DNA of 64,000 bases from Macrobrachium rosenbergii (GCF_040412425.1 NC_089795.1:84479163-84543162), one strand, 5' to 3'. Counted from the stretch's first letter, positions 11,985 to 24,475 are shown. Notes: generated by a model from the letters alone, not told the origin. A program made the numbers and translations.

Positions 11985-12895
11985 TTTTTTTTTTCCATTT
12001 CCCCATTTTTTTTGTTAAATGTTACCATTTTTTTCACGTCACCATTTTTTCCATTTCAACATTTTTTCACGTCATCATTGTTTCATTTCACCATTTTTTC
12101 TTCGCGTCACCATCTTTTCCATTTCAAAATTTTTTCTATTTCACCATTTTTCCCATTTCGGCAGTTTTTTCATTTCACCATTTTTTTATTTCACATTCTT
12201 TTTCCATTTCACCATTTTTTAAATTTCACAATTTTTTTTTTTTATTTCAGCAATTTTTCATTTCACAATTTTTTTCCATTTCACCATTTTTAAAATTTCA
12301 CCATGGTTTTCCCATTTCAGCAGTTTTTTTCCATTTCACCATTTTTTCCGTTTCACAATTTTTTTTTCATTTCAGCAATTTTTTATTTCACCATTTTTTC
12401 CATTTCAACATTTTTTTTTCATTTCAGTAGCTTTTTCATTTCACCATTTTTTTTATTTCAGCAGTTTTTTCATTTCAATTTTTTTTTCATTTCACCATTT
12501 TTTTGTATTTCAGCAGTTTTTTTCATTTCAAATTTTTTTTTCATTTCAGCATTTTTTTTTATTTCAGCAATTTTTTTCATTTCACCATTTTTTTCCATTG
12601 CACCAATTTTTTCCATTTCACCATTTTTTCCCATTTCACCAATTTTTCCAGTTCACCGTTATTTCACCATTTTTTCCACTTCACCATTTTTTTCATATTT
12701 TACCATTTTTTCCATTTCACCATTTTTTCCATTTAACCATTTTTTTCATGTTTTACCATTTTTTTCCATTTCACCATTTTTTTCATATTTTACCATTTTT
12801 TCCGTTTCACCCTTTTTTCGTATTTCACCATTTTTTTTCCATTTCACCATTTTTTCATGTTTTACCATTTTTTTCCATTTCACCATTTTTTTTTC
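11985..12895. repeat. About 17 bp minisatellite (ccatttcaccattttt)
   Basis: Roughly 50 degenerate copies of ccatttcaccatttttt with variants aatttcagcag and atattttacc. All three frames stay open as Phe/His/Ile-rich polymers because the unit lacks stops. This is a simple repeat and not a protein. Confidence 0.9.
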
Positions 12896-13179
12896 TTGTA
12901 GATGCCCCTTTTGTAGGAAGATCATCTTCTACTCTCAGACACTAGTTGATTGTCCCTTCCTGAATGAAGACTGTTTTCTACGGAAAGTTGACCTTCCTTA
13001 TCATTTTCTCGTATTCCCTCGTCATGCCAGCTATCTGTCTACCTGTACCCATCCCTCTTTCTCTGACTATCTATCGGTTTATTTGTCTGTCTCCTGGCAA
13101 GTGACAAACATCGCTTCTTATATATCTGATGAATTCGTCACGATGGCATTTAACTCTCGATGACTGATTGTCATCGCTG

Positions 13180-13405
<226 letters not shown>

Positions 13406-13410
13406 AGATA

Positions 13411-13732
13411 TATTATTTATCACATCACCGTGATTCATATACAATCGAAAGCTACAAACGTCCTTTCATATCAATTCACTCTACCTCGGAAATAATATAT
13501 TTTCATATATGTTACCGAAGGAATTTTTAGTTGATAATAAGTCCCACCGTCCGTGAGGTCGACCAGCGACGGACGAGGAATCACATTCCCTGATTCCCTC
13601 GTCCGTCGCTGGTTCGGCCTTCCCAAGACAATGGACAATATCAACAAAATCCCCTTCAGGCTGCATATATGAAAATATATTATTTCGAGTAAATGAAATG
13701 AATATTAAGAACGTTTGTAAACTTTCTCTAGA
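13411..13732. mobile_element. MITE M1 copy 2 with an inner hairpin
   Basis: Same ends as the 4584 copy: gctacaaacgtcctttcat and ctacctcggaaataatatat on the left, with aatatattatttcgagta and aacgtttgtaaac inverted on the right. It is also bounded by (TA)n on both sides. The interior has a perfect 17 bp stem, accagcgacggacgagg and its complement, at about 13560-13613. Confidence 0.75.
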
Positions 13733-13941
<209 letters not shown>

Positions 13942-13971
13942 CATATATACATACAAACACACACTATATAT

Positions 13972-16900
13972 AGTGCAGTAGATATGTGTAAAAAACGTTC
14001 CTTTATGTATAGAAACATGAAAATTTGCACAGACACTCTCCAGAATACTATTTATCATACTGGATATAGACCCATCTTCAAAATGCTACATAGCGGAAAT
14101 GGCAGCCATCTTGTTCAGCCATTACCTAAAATAACAATTTTGCTTGTATCTTTGAAACTAATGACAGGAATTTCATTTTTATTTCACCTATACATATGTT
14201 TAGATCGTCAAACATTCCAATTCCATCAATTAAAATAAAATAAAATATATTATATTATTTTATTTTTCTGATGTATGGTGATGTACAACAGAATGTGGTG
14301 GCGCCTGTGTTTTGCATGTTTGTGGTTGTAGTTCCGTCCTTGTATTAACGAGAAATTGAAAATGGCCAGTAAATTTCAATTAATAGATCCACAGCATGAT
14401 TGCATAAAAACTTCACCTAAATTCGAAAAGACAGATTGGACCAAATGTGCTTTGTGTCAGAGTGACAGCTCAGAGATTCTTGTGTGTCCTGCTGACAGCA
14501 AACGAAAAGATAAAGGGGCAGCGTACAAAATTTTTTCTGAAAACATTTTAAAATTCCATGAAATTGGGAGGTTGCCCTTAGCACTAGACATTCAAAGACT
14601 TGGCGAAGGACCAGTCATTGCAGAAACTCTTCTAATTAATGAAGCAAAGTGGCACAAAACCTGCCTCCTAAAATTCAGTTCCATGAGGCTTGAAAGAGTA
14701 TCAAAAAGGACAATGGAGGATGCAGATACACCTTGTTCTTCCAAGAAGTATACCAGACAAGCTGGAACAAGTAAGATCAATGAACTGTGTTTCTTCTGTG
14801 ATGAAAATACCCCTCAGACACATTACATGATGCCTCGACTTTTGAGCTGGACAACAGGGTCAGACAGTGTGCACTCAAGTTGCAAGATTAAAGAATAATA
14901 GCAAAATTCAGTCAGGGTCATATGATTGCAATTGAGGCCAAGTACCATTTGCACTGCTTGGTCGCTTTTTACAACAAAGCAAAAGCATCAGATGCCATAG
15001 ATTCAAACGATGATGATGACAGAAGTGTTTACAGTAGGGCTTTTGCAGAGCTGGTTTCCTACATTGAAGAGATTTCAACAGAAGCAGAAATAGCTCCAGT
15101 ATTTAAGCTTGCTCAATTAAACAAAAAGTACACAACACGACTGCAACAATTAGGGATTCAGAGCCCATTGAAAGTAAACAACGCTAGATGGAGTTGCAAT
15201 AGTGAACATGTTGAAACCTGGTGCTTCAAAAACATTTGATGATTACGCTCACAATATCTTTGTTCCATACATCAAAAAACAGCTGCAAACTACAACTCGA
15301 GTAGAAGTGATTTGGGATCAATACTTTCCACAGAGCTTGAAGAGCTATGCAAGACAAAATCGTGGTTGTGGTTCTCGTATCAAAGTTACTGGTTCAACAA
15401 AGGTGCCTTCAAACTGGCAGCAGTTCCTGCGTTCAAGTGAGAACAAGACTAACCTCTTCAAATTTCTGGCACAGAAGATAGTGCGTTTTGAGACAGAAAA
15501 ACAAGTTGTGACCGCTATTGAGAAACAAGTGTTATCGACCAATGTTGATGACCTGTCACACCTTTGCCATTGTAATCATGAGGAAGCCGACACTCGGCTG
15601 CTGCTGCATGTAAGTTGAGTTGTAACTAAAGGCTTCAAAAAGATCTTGATCAGAACTGTGGATACAGATGTTGTAATTTTGGCAATATCGGTCATTCATC
15701 AGGTAAACCTCACCGAGCTGTGGATTGCTTTTGGGACTGGTCAGCACCTGAGGTATATTCCAGCACATGAAATTGCAGCCAAACTGGGTTCTGAAAAAGC
15801 TAAAGCTCTGCCCATGTTTCATGCATTGACAGGCTGTGACACAGTTTCCTCCTTTGCAAATCGTGGCAAGAAGTCAGCCTGGGAAACATGGCAAGCATAC
15901 CAAGACCTATCACCAATTTTGAGGATTCTAGCCATTAACCCACAGTTTCTTTCAGAAGGGAGCATATCAGCTATTGAACGCTTTGTGATCCTGTTGTATG
16001 ACAGAACCAGCATGCTTTTAGATGTGAACGAGGCTCGTTATGAATTGTTTGTGAAGAAAGGCAGAGGTATGGACAATACACCTCCCACAAAGGATGCTTT
16101 GATCTTGCATATTCGTCGAGCTGTGTACCAAGGGGGTCATATCTGGAGCAAGGCTCTTATGGCACCGCCATTGTATCCATCACCCGAGGAGTGGGGATGG
16201 ACAATTTCTGATGAATGGAAACCTGTTTGGACCACTCTACCACCAGCAAGTAAAGCAGTTCAAGAACTTTTGAAATGTGGGTGCATCAAAGGATGCAGAG
16301 GAAACTGCAAGTGCAAGAAAGCTGTTTTACCATGTACTGGATTATGCAAGTGTGATGGTGACTGCGAATACTAATGTATCGTTATTGTCACTGTTGTTTC
16401 AGCAGCATCATGATCAATTAGATATAACTGACTTCTCATGCAGATATGCGAGTTTTTGTCTTTTTTTTTTTTTTATATTGAATTGTGAATTAATATAGAT
16501 TATTGCTTCTTGGATCATTTAAAGTTCATTGTTGTGTCAGTCATGTATACTATTTAGTATATATAGGATGTGCGAGATTCTTTGATTACCATTGTGTTTG
16601 AATTTATGTTTGCCAGCAAAGCCAGTATATAGTATTCATCTAAGAGAGGTAAAAAAACAGACATTTTGGTAGCTCATATTGATACAAATGATGATCATTA
16701 TTGTTTTATATTTATAAGTCACCAATGTACTTTTTTGCAGATATATTAAAACTTTTGATACCGATTTTTCGATGCATAATTTGCTAAAATATGATATCAT
16801 CGCATTATAAAGAAACTGAGTGAATTTAGACTGTTTTTATATCATCCCATCTATAGCCAGACCCTTAAAATAGGGGTACAGACACAGTTATGAATCCTTT

Positions 16901-17109
16901 ATCTTCCTTAGTTCCCCAGATATCGAGAAAATTTAAATTTTCTGTAATGGCCGAACAAATATGGTTGCCACAGGGGTTACGGGCAATTTTGAGAATGGGT
17001 CTACATCTGAAGTGTTACTATTTATATTTATCTATCTTTATGCAAAATTTCATGCTTCTATACCAAAATGAACAATTCTTCTGATATTCTCCACATATCT
17101 ACTGCACTA
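13972..17109 (+). mobile_element. Academ-like DNA transposon with long terminal inverted repeats
   Basis: The outer ends are exact complements, agtgcagtagatatgtg at the left and cacatatctactgcact at the right. Similarity continues inward about 200 bp with mismatches: tgcaaattttcatg/tgcaaaatttcatg, agacccatcttcaaaat/attttgagaatgggtct and ggcagccatcttgttcagcc/ggccgaacaaatatggttgcc. TA repeats flank both ends, so a short AT target duplication cannot be read. The interior holds the broken transposase at 14356-16374. The total of about 3.1 kb includes an internal deletion. Confidence 0.75.
14356..16374 (+). pseudogene. Broken Academ-like transposase (Cys/His N-terminus, XPG-like core, C-terminal Cys cluster)
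   Basis: Four collinear pieces. 14356-14898 has CALCQ, then WHKTC, then CFFCD: a Cys/His metal-binding N-terminus. 14922-15239 continues after a frame change with YHLHCLVAFYNK and LQQLGI. 15202-15618 has FVPYIKKQL, VIWDQYF and EEADTRLLLH, then a stop at 15616. 15646-16374, in the same frame, has VDTDVVILAI and FHALTGCDTVSSF, the acidic motifs of an XPG/FEN1-like nuclease fold, and ends in a Cys cluster GCIKGCRGNCKCKK then CTGLCKCDGDC. This domain set matches what I know of Academ transposases. Between pieces two and three the usual middle region is absent, so it is internally deleted and inactive. The family name is from memory, not a search. Confidence 0.65.
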
Positions 17110-17224
17110 ATATATATATGTTGAATGGCGCCCAAAGAAAGGCTTTCAAATATGTAAGATTGCTTCTCTCCAAACGAATAGGAATCTGACGCTTGCCTAG
17201 CTGGTCTTCACGCCGGAGCTCTAG

Positions 17225-17318
17225 GTCTGGAAGGTGGAATTCTCGTCGCCCAGCGAACTGACAACCCCGAGAGACCCATCAAAGCCACCTGCAGAAACAG
17301 AGTGTGCTCTCAAACCTT
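17225..17318 (+). CDS. Candidate exon for N-terminal Ig-like domain, first half (left gene)
   Basis: Acceptor ctctag, donor gtaagt. Entered in phase 1 it is open for 30 codons: LEGGILVAQRTDNPERP then IKATCRNRVCSQT. It resembles the start of the later Ig exon (63848-63705, GVGGDVLLIHNN...LNVLC) in spacing, with GG, a beta strand and a Cys. It leaves in phase 2, which the next exon accepts. It lies 115 bp downstream of the transposon end. Confidence 0.5.
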
Positions 17319-17372
17319 GTAAGTTACGAAACCATCAAAGAAGAAGTGTTCTGATGTAACTCTAATCAACAG

Positions 17373-17596
17373 GATGTCAAGGTTACGAGAAGAACCTATG
17401 TACTTCATTGAGAGCCCTCGGTACTCGCGCTCCAGTGGGTGGATTATTTATTATCCACGTTACAGAATGGGCGTCTCGGGAGCTCTCTGCGAATGCCATT
17501 CTATTTCCGAAACTTGTAGCTTTACTCTCGGAGTCAATGACCTGAGTCGAAGCGACGCCACTTCGCATTTAATAATTAGCCATTTTAGACCAGCTG
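17373..17596 (+). CDS. Candidate exon for N-terminal Ig-like domain, second half (left gene)
   Basis: It begins after aatcaacag, 54 bp downstream of the previous donor, and is open in phase 2 for 74 codons: MSRLREEPMYFIESPRYS, then GWIIYYPRYRMGVSGALCEC, then LGVNDLSRSDATSHLIISHF. The donor gtaatt leaves phase 1, as needed by the downstream Ig exon. DLSRSDATSHL is an Ig-like F-strand arrangement without the final Cys. Two adjacent exons with matched phase make a real coding segment likely; membership in the receptor gene is inferred. Confidence 0.5.
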
Positions 17597-18295
17597 GTAA
17601 TTTCTTACGTAGGAAAGGAAAAGAGATGCAATTTTCCTCAATTAAAAAGAAAAAAAAAAAGAGGTTTTCTTGCTCGTTCTACCGATCCCCCGCTGCCGTT
17701 GATAAGCAAGCAGGTTGATTCCAGAGATGAATTGGTGGTATTCTTCACACTCTATCCTTAGGACTATATTATCTTTTGACAAGTACATAGCCATTTAACA
17801 GGTTTCATGTCTATGCCATAACTTTGGCGGGATTCTCTATAAAGTTCTTGTATCTATAGATAATGACTATACGAAGTGAGGATTCTTGAGGGAGATCAGA
17901 ATATGAGATTTCCTGTTCTATATAGATAGATAAGCATGTGTAGTTAATAGCAAAGCACAAGAAAGTACATATATGAAGTGTTTTTGTTAAGATATGGACA
18001 AATACAGATTTATCCTTTATTACACGAATTATTTACTATTACTGACTTGCACGGAGAAACAAATTCAGGGTTATATCTGGTCTTGCAAAGGGGAATAGAA
18101 CAGATTCCCAAAAGCTCCCTGTATAGATTTATTTTTGAATATATTTGTACCCATTCATACTGTGGATACGTTTCTCCATTTCAAGACTCATGGTACTGAG
18201 TGATTTTTAATTATTAATGCTACTGAGTAATTTTTAATTATTAATGCTACTATGAGTAATTTTTAATTACTGATTTGCATCTTACCTCATTACAG
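17597..18295. other. Intron-like non-coding
   Basis: AT-rich sequence with no repeat family recognised, ending in three degenerate copies of gagtaatttttaattattaatgctact before the next exon candidate. Confidence 0.45.
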
Positions 18296-18348
18296 AGTAC
18301 CTAGCGGTCCTGTGTACACTATGGGAAATGGAACATTCATGACTGACC
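18296..18348 (+). CDS. Possible small exon, doubtful
   Basis: Acceptor cctcattacag, donor gtaagt. One frame reads VPSGPVYTMGNGTFMTD and leaves phase 1; another begins YLAVLCTLW but stops. The incoming phase for the first frame is not supplied by the preceding candidate exon, so this could be a cryptic or alternative exon. Confidence 0.25.
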
Positions 18349-18369
18349 GTAAGTACAGTTACCCATTTT

Positions 18370-19160
18370 TAGCTTTTCTAGATGTTTTGTATATCCCTTA
18401 ATTTTGAGTGATAAAATTGGCCGAGTAGCTTTCCTAGATATTCTGTATTCCTAAACTTTGAAACAGAGATGAAACTGGTTGAGTAACTTTCCTAGATATT
18501 CTGTATTCCTTAATTTTGAAAGAGCTGAAATTGGCTGAGTAGCTTTCCTAGATATTCTGTATTCCTTAATTTTGAAAGAGAGCTGAAATTGGCTGAGTAG
18601 CTTTCCTAGATATTCTGTATTCCTTACTTATTGATGAGGAATTCATCCCCTCGTCATTTCTTACCAAAAACTTACGAGAATTCATCTGCCTACACAATGA
18701 TAGATATTCTGTATTCCTTAGTTTTGAAAGAGAGCCACAATAAACTAAGACAGCTTTCCTAGATATTCTGTACCTTCATTTGAGAGAGAGACCTTACAGA
18801 AATTGGTTGAGAAGATTACATCAGATACATGATTCCTTAGTTTTGAAAGAGAGCTAGACATTTTTGCTGCCTGGTTCATCTTGATTATTTTATTGGGCTC
18901 CAGATATTCTGTATTCTTAATTTTGAAAGATCAAGTTGTATACTGCTTGCTAATTTCACTACAGATATTCATTGTATCTCTTGATTTTGAAAATGAAATT
19001 GGCTGAGTAGCTTACTGATATTCTGCATACCTTAATTTTGAAAGATGAAATTCACTTAATCTTTCAGATATAACTCTCTCTTTACTTCTTGAAAGATGAA
19101 ATTGTATGAGTATTTCCTAATATTCTCTTCTTCCACTTGAAAGATGAAATTATTGAGAGG
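18370..19160. repeat. About 60 bp degenerate tandem repeat
   Basis: Recurrent gctttcctagatattctgta followed by ttccttaattttgaaagaga and gctgaaattggctgagta. About a dozen copies, the first ones nearly identical and the later ones eroded. Confidence 0.85.
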
Positions 19161-19740
19161 TCCTAGACGTTTTGTATTCTTACAACAATAGATAATTTTT
19201 GGAGTAGCTGAATATCTGTGTCATTCCAGAAGAGAGAGAGGAAAATTGTTGAGTAATTTCTAATTGGTGGTGGATAAATACCTTATAATATCAGGTGATT
19301 AATTTAGGGCATCTTTTGTTTATTTTCAGATGCAAAATGAGAATTCGTGTCATTTTTACATAAAAACTTCCAAGAATTCATCTGCCTGTTAATGATGAAT
19401 GATAATAATAATACTCACAAGACCACACAGAATATGCTTATTGGTAGAGAGGAAGATAAAAAAAAAGAATCTGTGAAACTTTAGTAAAATAATTATCAAT
19501 TTACATATTCTATCTTCTCACAGTAACCATTGAGATTTTTGCTTCTTTCATCCTTGATTTTTTTATTCTCCCTCTAACCTGGTAGTCCTTTTTGACACCA
19601 CATTCTTTGTAAACTGCTTGCTAATTTCAAGTAAATATGGCCATTGTTGTTAATTATTCCTTATGACATAACACTGTGTTCGCCCTGAAATATTGACTAA
19701 TAATATTACGAGAAAAATCTTTCGTCACTGAACTCAAGCT

Positions 19741-19856
19741 ATTTAGACTTTTTGTTCCAAGAGTCATCATTGATCCACAGCAATTACAGAAACGGAATGT
19801 TTCATAATCTGAACGAAATTTCAAGAAGTTAATTGACAATGGCTCAAAGTACTGTG
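19741..19856 (+). pseudogene. Decayed Ig exon of left receptor copy
   Basis: tgatccacagcaattacaga and gaacgaaattt align with the right-arm exon at 63848-63705, followed by agtactgtgg at the old donor. It has internal deletions of tens of bases, a stop, and loss of the Cys codon region. The intact counterpart is in the right arm. Confidence 0.6.
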
Positions 19857-20009
19857 GCTATGGTTTTAAAATGAAGACTAAACTGTCAGGCCACTGCTTC
19901 TTAAGAAGTAGGAATCTAATTCCATGATCGACTTCATCTCGAATGCATTTACAATTATTAATCTTATTAATCTATATTTTCTTTATCAGTGATTTTCTTC
20001 CCAACATTT

Positions 20010-20110
20010 ATCTCCTCTTACGTTCTTCCTACTTGACTGACATTTTTTGGAAGGTCATTCTCAAGTCAATGGAATACTTGGTGGTCATTATCCATATGAA
20101 TAGTGATCTC
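20010..20110 (+). mobile_element. LINE 3' tail L1, copy 4 (left arm)
   Basis: Diverged match to the tail family (ttttggaaggtcattctcaa, then tccatatgaatag), at the position mirrored by 63400-63520 in the right arm. The insertion therefore predates the duplication. Confidence 0.55.
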
Positions 20111-20269
20111 CACGGATCTTTCCTAGATAAGCTATTTAGACTTTTTCAAATCATTGCTGCAGTTTAAGAATGTTATCTAATCCTGCATTTCTAAAGGGTC
20201 ACTCAACGAATTTAAAGGTTTTGTCTCTAGTAACTGCCTGACGCAGAGTCACTATCCACTCGCGATGCA

Positions 20270-20620
20270 AAAGACTCCTTAGGGATCTTTCCTAGACAGT
20301 GACCCCAACAAGGATCGGCGGTCGTTATCTAGGACTGATATTTCTTGAGGGTCTTATGTAAGAATGGAATACTTGCGGTCCCTTTACTATCTAGAAAGAT
20401 CTCCCATGGATCTTTCTCGATAGTGACCACAAATAGGCTTGGGGTCGTTATCTAGGACTGATATTTCTTGGGGGTCATTATCTAGACTGGAACTGCTTGG
20501 GGGTCACTATCTAGGAAAGATTTTCCGATCTTTTGCGGCCGGCAGTGACCCAAAACTGTTAGCTCAGGGTCGTTATCTAGACCGATATTAAATTGGGGTC
20601 ATTTGAATAAAAAGACTGAT
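20270..20620. repeat. About 125 bp satellite, left-arm version
   Basis: Degenerate units with ttgggggtcactatctagga, ggactgatatttcttg and aagatct. It corresponds to the cleaner array at 62740-63225 in inverted orientation. Confidence 0.75.
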
Positions 20621-21615
20621 CTTTTGAAGGGGTCACTTTGAGATGCCTAAAATATTGAGTGAGGAAAGAAATCTTTTCAAAAATTATGTTGAATTCAGGC
20701 ATTCTGCAATGTGAGCTACTTTCTCCATTTAGGTTCTTGACTTGTTATTATTATTATTAATACGGTTTCTTTTGATTTGCAACTAATAATAACCACTTAG
20801 AAGAATAATAATAATAATAAGCCTGTGTATTATTATATTTTTATTATTACTATATTAATACCCATGATCAATTAAAAGAGCAAAAAAAATTAAAAGTAAA
20901 AGAATAAACAATATGTAAAAGAAAATAGCAAAGGGAAAGAATAAGAGCCCTAAAAGAAATATTGCAAGAGGAATGCCAGCTGAACAAACAAGGCATTCGC
21001 ACTTAGTCTGAACTTCAGAAATACCTGTGCTTCAACCACATGATTTGGTCACGACAGAAATCAAACTTCTAGAAGAAGGTGACACTGAACCACACATAAG
21101 CAAATTTACATACGAAAACATCAGTGAATGATTATTAAAAAATAACCGTTTCCTAGGCACAACGGGATTAATAACAGGAAGTAGTCAAAAGAGTTTGACA
21201 GCTGTCATATTTAATGGATCGTATGTAAACTGTTATTTGCCGACAGAGATTAGCATCCAACAATGCAAAGCAAAAGAAAGCTTGAAAACGCGGCAAGCTT
21301 TCAAAGAACAATCTAAGAATATCTGAATTTGTCGATGAAGCTCTCAGGAAAGAGGATAATGACTGACAGTAGCGGAGACAAGATTACTGTCGAAGAAGTT
21401 AATTATAGAAATACTTACAACTGGCAAGGCAAAGGTTGTAAAGAAACTGTCAACATTTTGGATTTTTAGTTTTCCGTAAAAGAAAAACTACTGCGATGGC
21501 TATTTGTCAGTCCGTCCGCACTTTCTCTGTCCGCTCTCAGATCTGTGTTCATTGATACAGATGGTTGCAAATTGGTATGTTGATCATCCATCCTCCAATC
21601 ATCTAACATACCAGA

Positions 21616-21843
21616 TTACAGCCCTCAGCCTTAGTAGCTTTGATTTTATTAGGTTAAAGGCCATGATCGTACTCCCCGGCACCGCTGGTGCCAACAACAC
21701 AGGCCACCGCCACCAGCCACAAGTGAAAGTCGCGCCGGGGATGAGAATTTCATGGGCCGTGGCGCTGAAAGTTTCATACAGCATTATACGCTGTACAGAA
21801 AACTCGACTGCACCGAAAAAACTTCGGCGCATTTTTACTTGTT
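21616..21843 (+). repeat. Interspersed repeat R1, copy 2 (left arm)
   Basis: agccctcagccttagtagct to cggcgcatttttacttgtta. It ends about 35 bp before the next receptor exon and is mirrored at 61308-61595. Confidence 0.75.
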
Positions 21844-21877
21844 AGTTAATATTACAATTTATCCCTCACCATTGCAG

Positions 21878-22000
21878 GAACGGTAAAGGGTCCTTCTAAA
21901 GTCATCGCATCTCTTCACTGGGAAACAAACAGACGCGCCATCCAATGCTTGGGCAGAACCCCTGCTTCTGATGTGCTTGCCCCTGTTACATCCCACGATG
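21878..22000 (+). CDS. Receptor exon: Ig-like domain, middle (left)
   Basis: Acceptor accattgcag, donor gtaagt, 123 nt, phase 1 to 1. Reads TVKGPSKVIASLHW then RRAIQCLGRTPASDVL; CLGR aligns with the second Ig cysteine. The right arm has an intact, more diverged version at 61267-61145. Confidence 0.75.
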
Positions 22001-22180
22001 GTAAGTTTGCATGTTGCCAGTTACCAGCTGATTAGGAAGTGAATGGTCTATGATCAGTTGTTTCTATGCCTTTACAGAAAAGACTGTGCAAAATGTCTTG
22101 CAGGCATTCAAACTCCTCCCTCTCTGAAAAGGTACACAATTTTTTGCAAATAATCAAATAGTTATCCATTCATTTTTCAG

Positions 22181-22408
22181 CCGAATATAAAACAACCCAG
22201 TTTACATTCAGAGCAAGCAAGGGCGATGCTCTCCAAGTGATGTTCTCCCAACCAAATCCACTGCCATTGGATACTTTTGTGACACGTTTACCAGGGGATA
22301 AGGATGAGAGACAGAGCTTGGACTATGACAATGTACAACCAGACGTCACTGCTCTTTATTATGCAGGCAGCCATACAACACGGGCTTACTTTAACATCAT
22401 CGTAAGAG
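22181..22408 (+). CDS. Receptor exon: Ig-like domain, end (left)
   Basis: 228 nt, phase 1 to 1, after catttttcag and before gtaaag. Contains FTFRASKGDALQVMFSQPN and DVTALYYAGSHTTRAYFN, then IIVR. The pattern VTALYY...TRAYFNIIVR followed by an EGF Cys is the Tie-like Ig2/EGF junction. Open in the left arm, frameshifted in the right. Confidence 0.8.
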
Positions 22409-23548
22409 GTAAAGATCTATACTCTCTTCTAGCTTCCCCACTCTCATATACGTAGCACTGTTAACTAAGTTTTGATTATGTTTCCTTTCAAATGTTCAGT
22501 GTCTGAGCAGTCTGATTAAATCCTGTCATCAAGTTACCATAAAACTAGTGACACTGTCTATGATGCTCCGTTTTGTTTAGATTTTTCTGAACGACAAATT
22601 TGAGGAACTTCTTGATTTTGCTCTGGGCAGTCTCTGAACACCCTTAAAGGGATGTTTATCAGGCAGTTTAAGTTTCTGTTGAAAGACTCTGATAAGAATT
22701 CACGTGAGGGATATTATTTCTACTGAGAGCTCATTTTATTAACCTGATTTTTTCCCATGTTTTAAGGACATACAGAGGTAAGGTAAAGCAACTTATTCAT
22801 CTTTGCTTCCTCACATATATTAGGTTACAGGATGCTTCAACTAATAGAATTAATGACTACTCTTCTGTAAGAAATCTTATGTTTGAACATTGGCACACCC
22901 CTGTAATCGTGAAGGACTTTTCTCACTGAACTAGCATGTTGTCCGTTTCAGTAATGCCTAACAATTAAAGTGTAATAAAATTTCATTTTCTATTTCAGCA
23001 ACAAAGTCATTCCCTTAGGTTACAGTTGAGTCATGTGTATTGTCTCACATGCAGTAAACCTTGTGACGGCCATGGGTATTTGCCATTTACATTTTTGGAA
23101 ATATAAACAGTACATAAAACCTTTACCCTAAATTGTTACTTCTGACTCTCCAATCAGTCTCAATTGTAGATTAAAGATTTTCTCTTACCTAGCGCTGTTT
23201 ATCACCTTTTCTTCCTTCTAATTCTTTATAAGCTGGTTTTACATTTTTCTTAGACTACTTCCATAATTGTGTATTTAGACATCCCCTTTAAATGTGACAT
23301 ATTAGATCTGGCAATTTCACTGCTGACTAAAAATTATTTTTCTTGTGATTCTGACATTTCTATATAAACTGTTATGTGTGGTCTGCTAATTCTGGGCTAA
23401 AAGGGTTTCTCGAAAGGACATGTCCCAAACCTACTATAATCAACCTCAATGGAGTTTTGCCTCGTAGTCAACCTTTAATTTCGGAGCATCTCTGCTGTAA
23501 GGATTATCTTGGGGTGTTAATATAATACTAGTGTTATTCTTTATGCAG

Positions 23549-23680
23549 ATTGTGAAGCAGGAAAGTACGGGAATAAGTGTCAACACACTTGCCCAAGATG
23601 TGAGAATGGTGGTGAGTGCCACAGCAACACAGGCGAGTGCATCTGCCCACCAGGATTCGCGGGGAACTTGTGTCAGAAAG
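23549..23680 (+). CDS. Receptor exon: EGF-like repeat 1 (left)
   Basis: 132 nt, phase 1 to 1. DCEAGKYGNKCQHTCPRC, then GGECHSNTGECICPPGF and AGNLCQK: eight cysteines with laminin-type EGF spacing. Intact here; indels break the right-arm copy (59554-59426). Confidence 0.9.
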
Positions 23681-24310
23681 GTAAACACGATGTTTTGTCC
23701 TTCGTAGACCTTGCTCTAACTTGCCTTTGTGGTTCCATGAGCTCCTTATGCCTTAAACGTCGAACCGAAGAAGAAAAATACTGAAATTTAACGTCCAATA
23801 CTAGAGAAAGACACATTTTTCAATCGGGTCAGTGACCAACTTTTACAAAAACTTTCTTGAAAATTGAGGTTTAGGGTTTGATCTCTCTGGGATTCTGGCT
23901 TCAGAGTAACGCCTAAATGTATTAAAATATATTAATAGCTTTTGTTTCCTAAATGACCTCCTCAGTAAATTGAGTCTATACTGGTTTCTGGATATTATTT
24001 GAGCCATAACTTGAATCCAGACCATCACAAAAATGAATGAATGTTCTTTGGAATTTTCTTGAAATTTCCTATAAGAGGTAAAGCTACTGCTAAGCTTGAT
24101 AATCCTTGATTGATCCTTAACCAATCAGAAAAATTTGAATTTTCGTAGATATTTATTTCCATTTATCTATATCGCCATTAGAATGTACATATTGGATTCC
24201 TTGACGTGGCTGGCTTTCCATGAAATCCTCGTGAAAATAACTTAAGTTTGTAACATGTCAGCAACTACAACTACCAAAATTAAATTCTTTTCATTTTCGT
24301 TTTACTATAG

Positions 24311-24475
24311 CTTGTCCCGAAGGCCATGTTGGTAATGACTGCAAGCTACAGTGCAGCGAAAAGAGTTCCACTTTAGTCTACCTGATGGATTCCTGTGAAG
24401 GACTCACGTTTTGTCTTCCAAGTCCTCTAGGATGTACCTGTGCTGCGGGATACAAAGGCGTGCTGTGTGACCAGT
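24311..24475 (+). CDS. Receptor exon: EGF-like repeat 2 (left)
   Basis: 165 nt, phase 1 to 1. CPEGHVGNDCKLQCSEK, a variable stretch, then SCEGLTFCLPSPLGCTC and AAGYKGVLCDQ. It is 3 bp shorter than the right copy, with offset gaps of 1 and 2 bp, so the stretch between KLQCSEK and DSCEG is read in another frame in the left arm. Confidence 0.85.

Noticed and set aside
12896..12945. Possible exon after cttgtag at the end of the 17 bp array
   Set aside because: Stops within five codons in the phase offered by the preceding candidate exon and lacks a good donor.
11912..13163. 286-codon Phe/His/Ile-rich open frame
   Set aside because: All three frames are open because the 17 bp minisatellite unit has no stop; repeat artefact.
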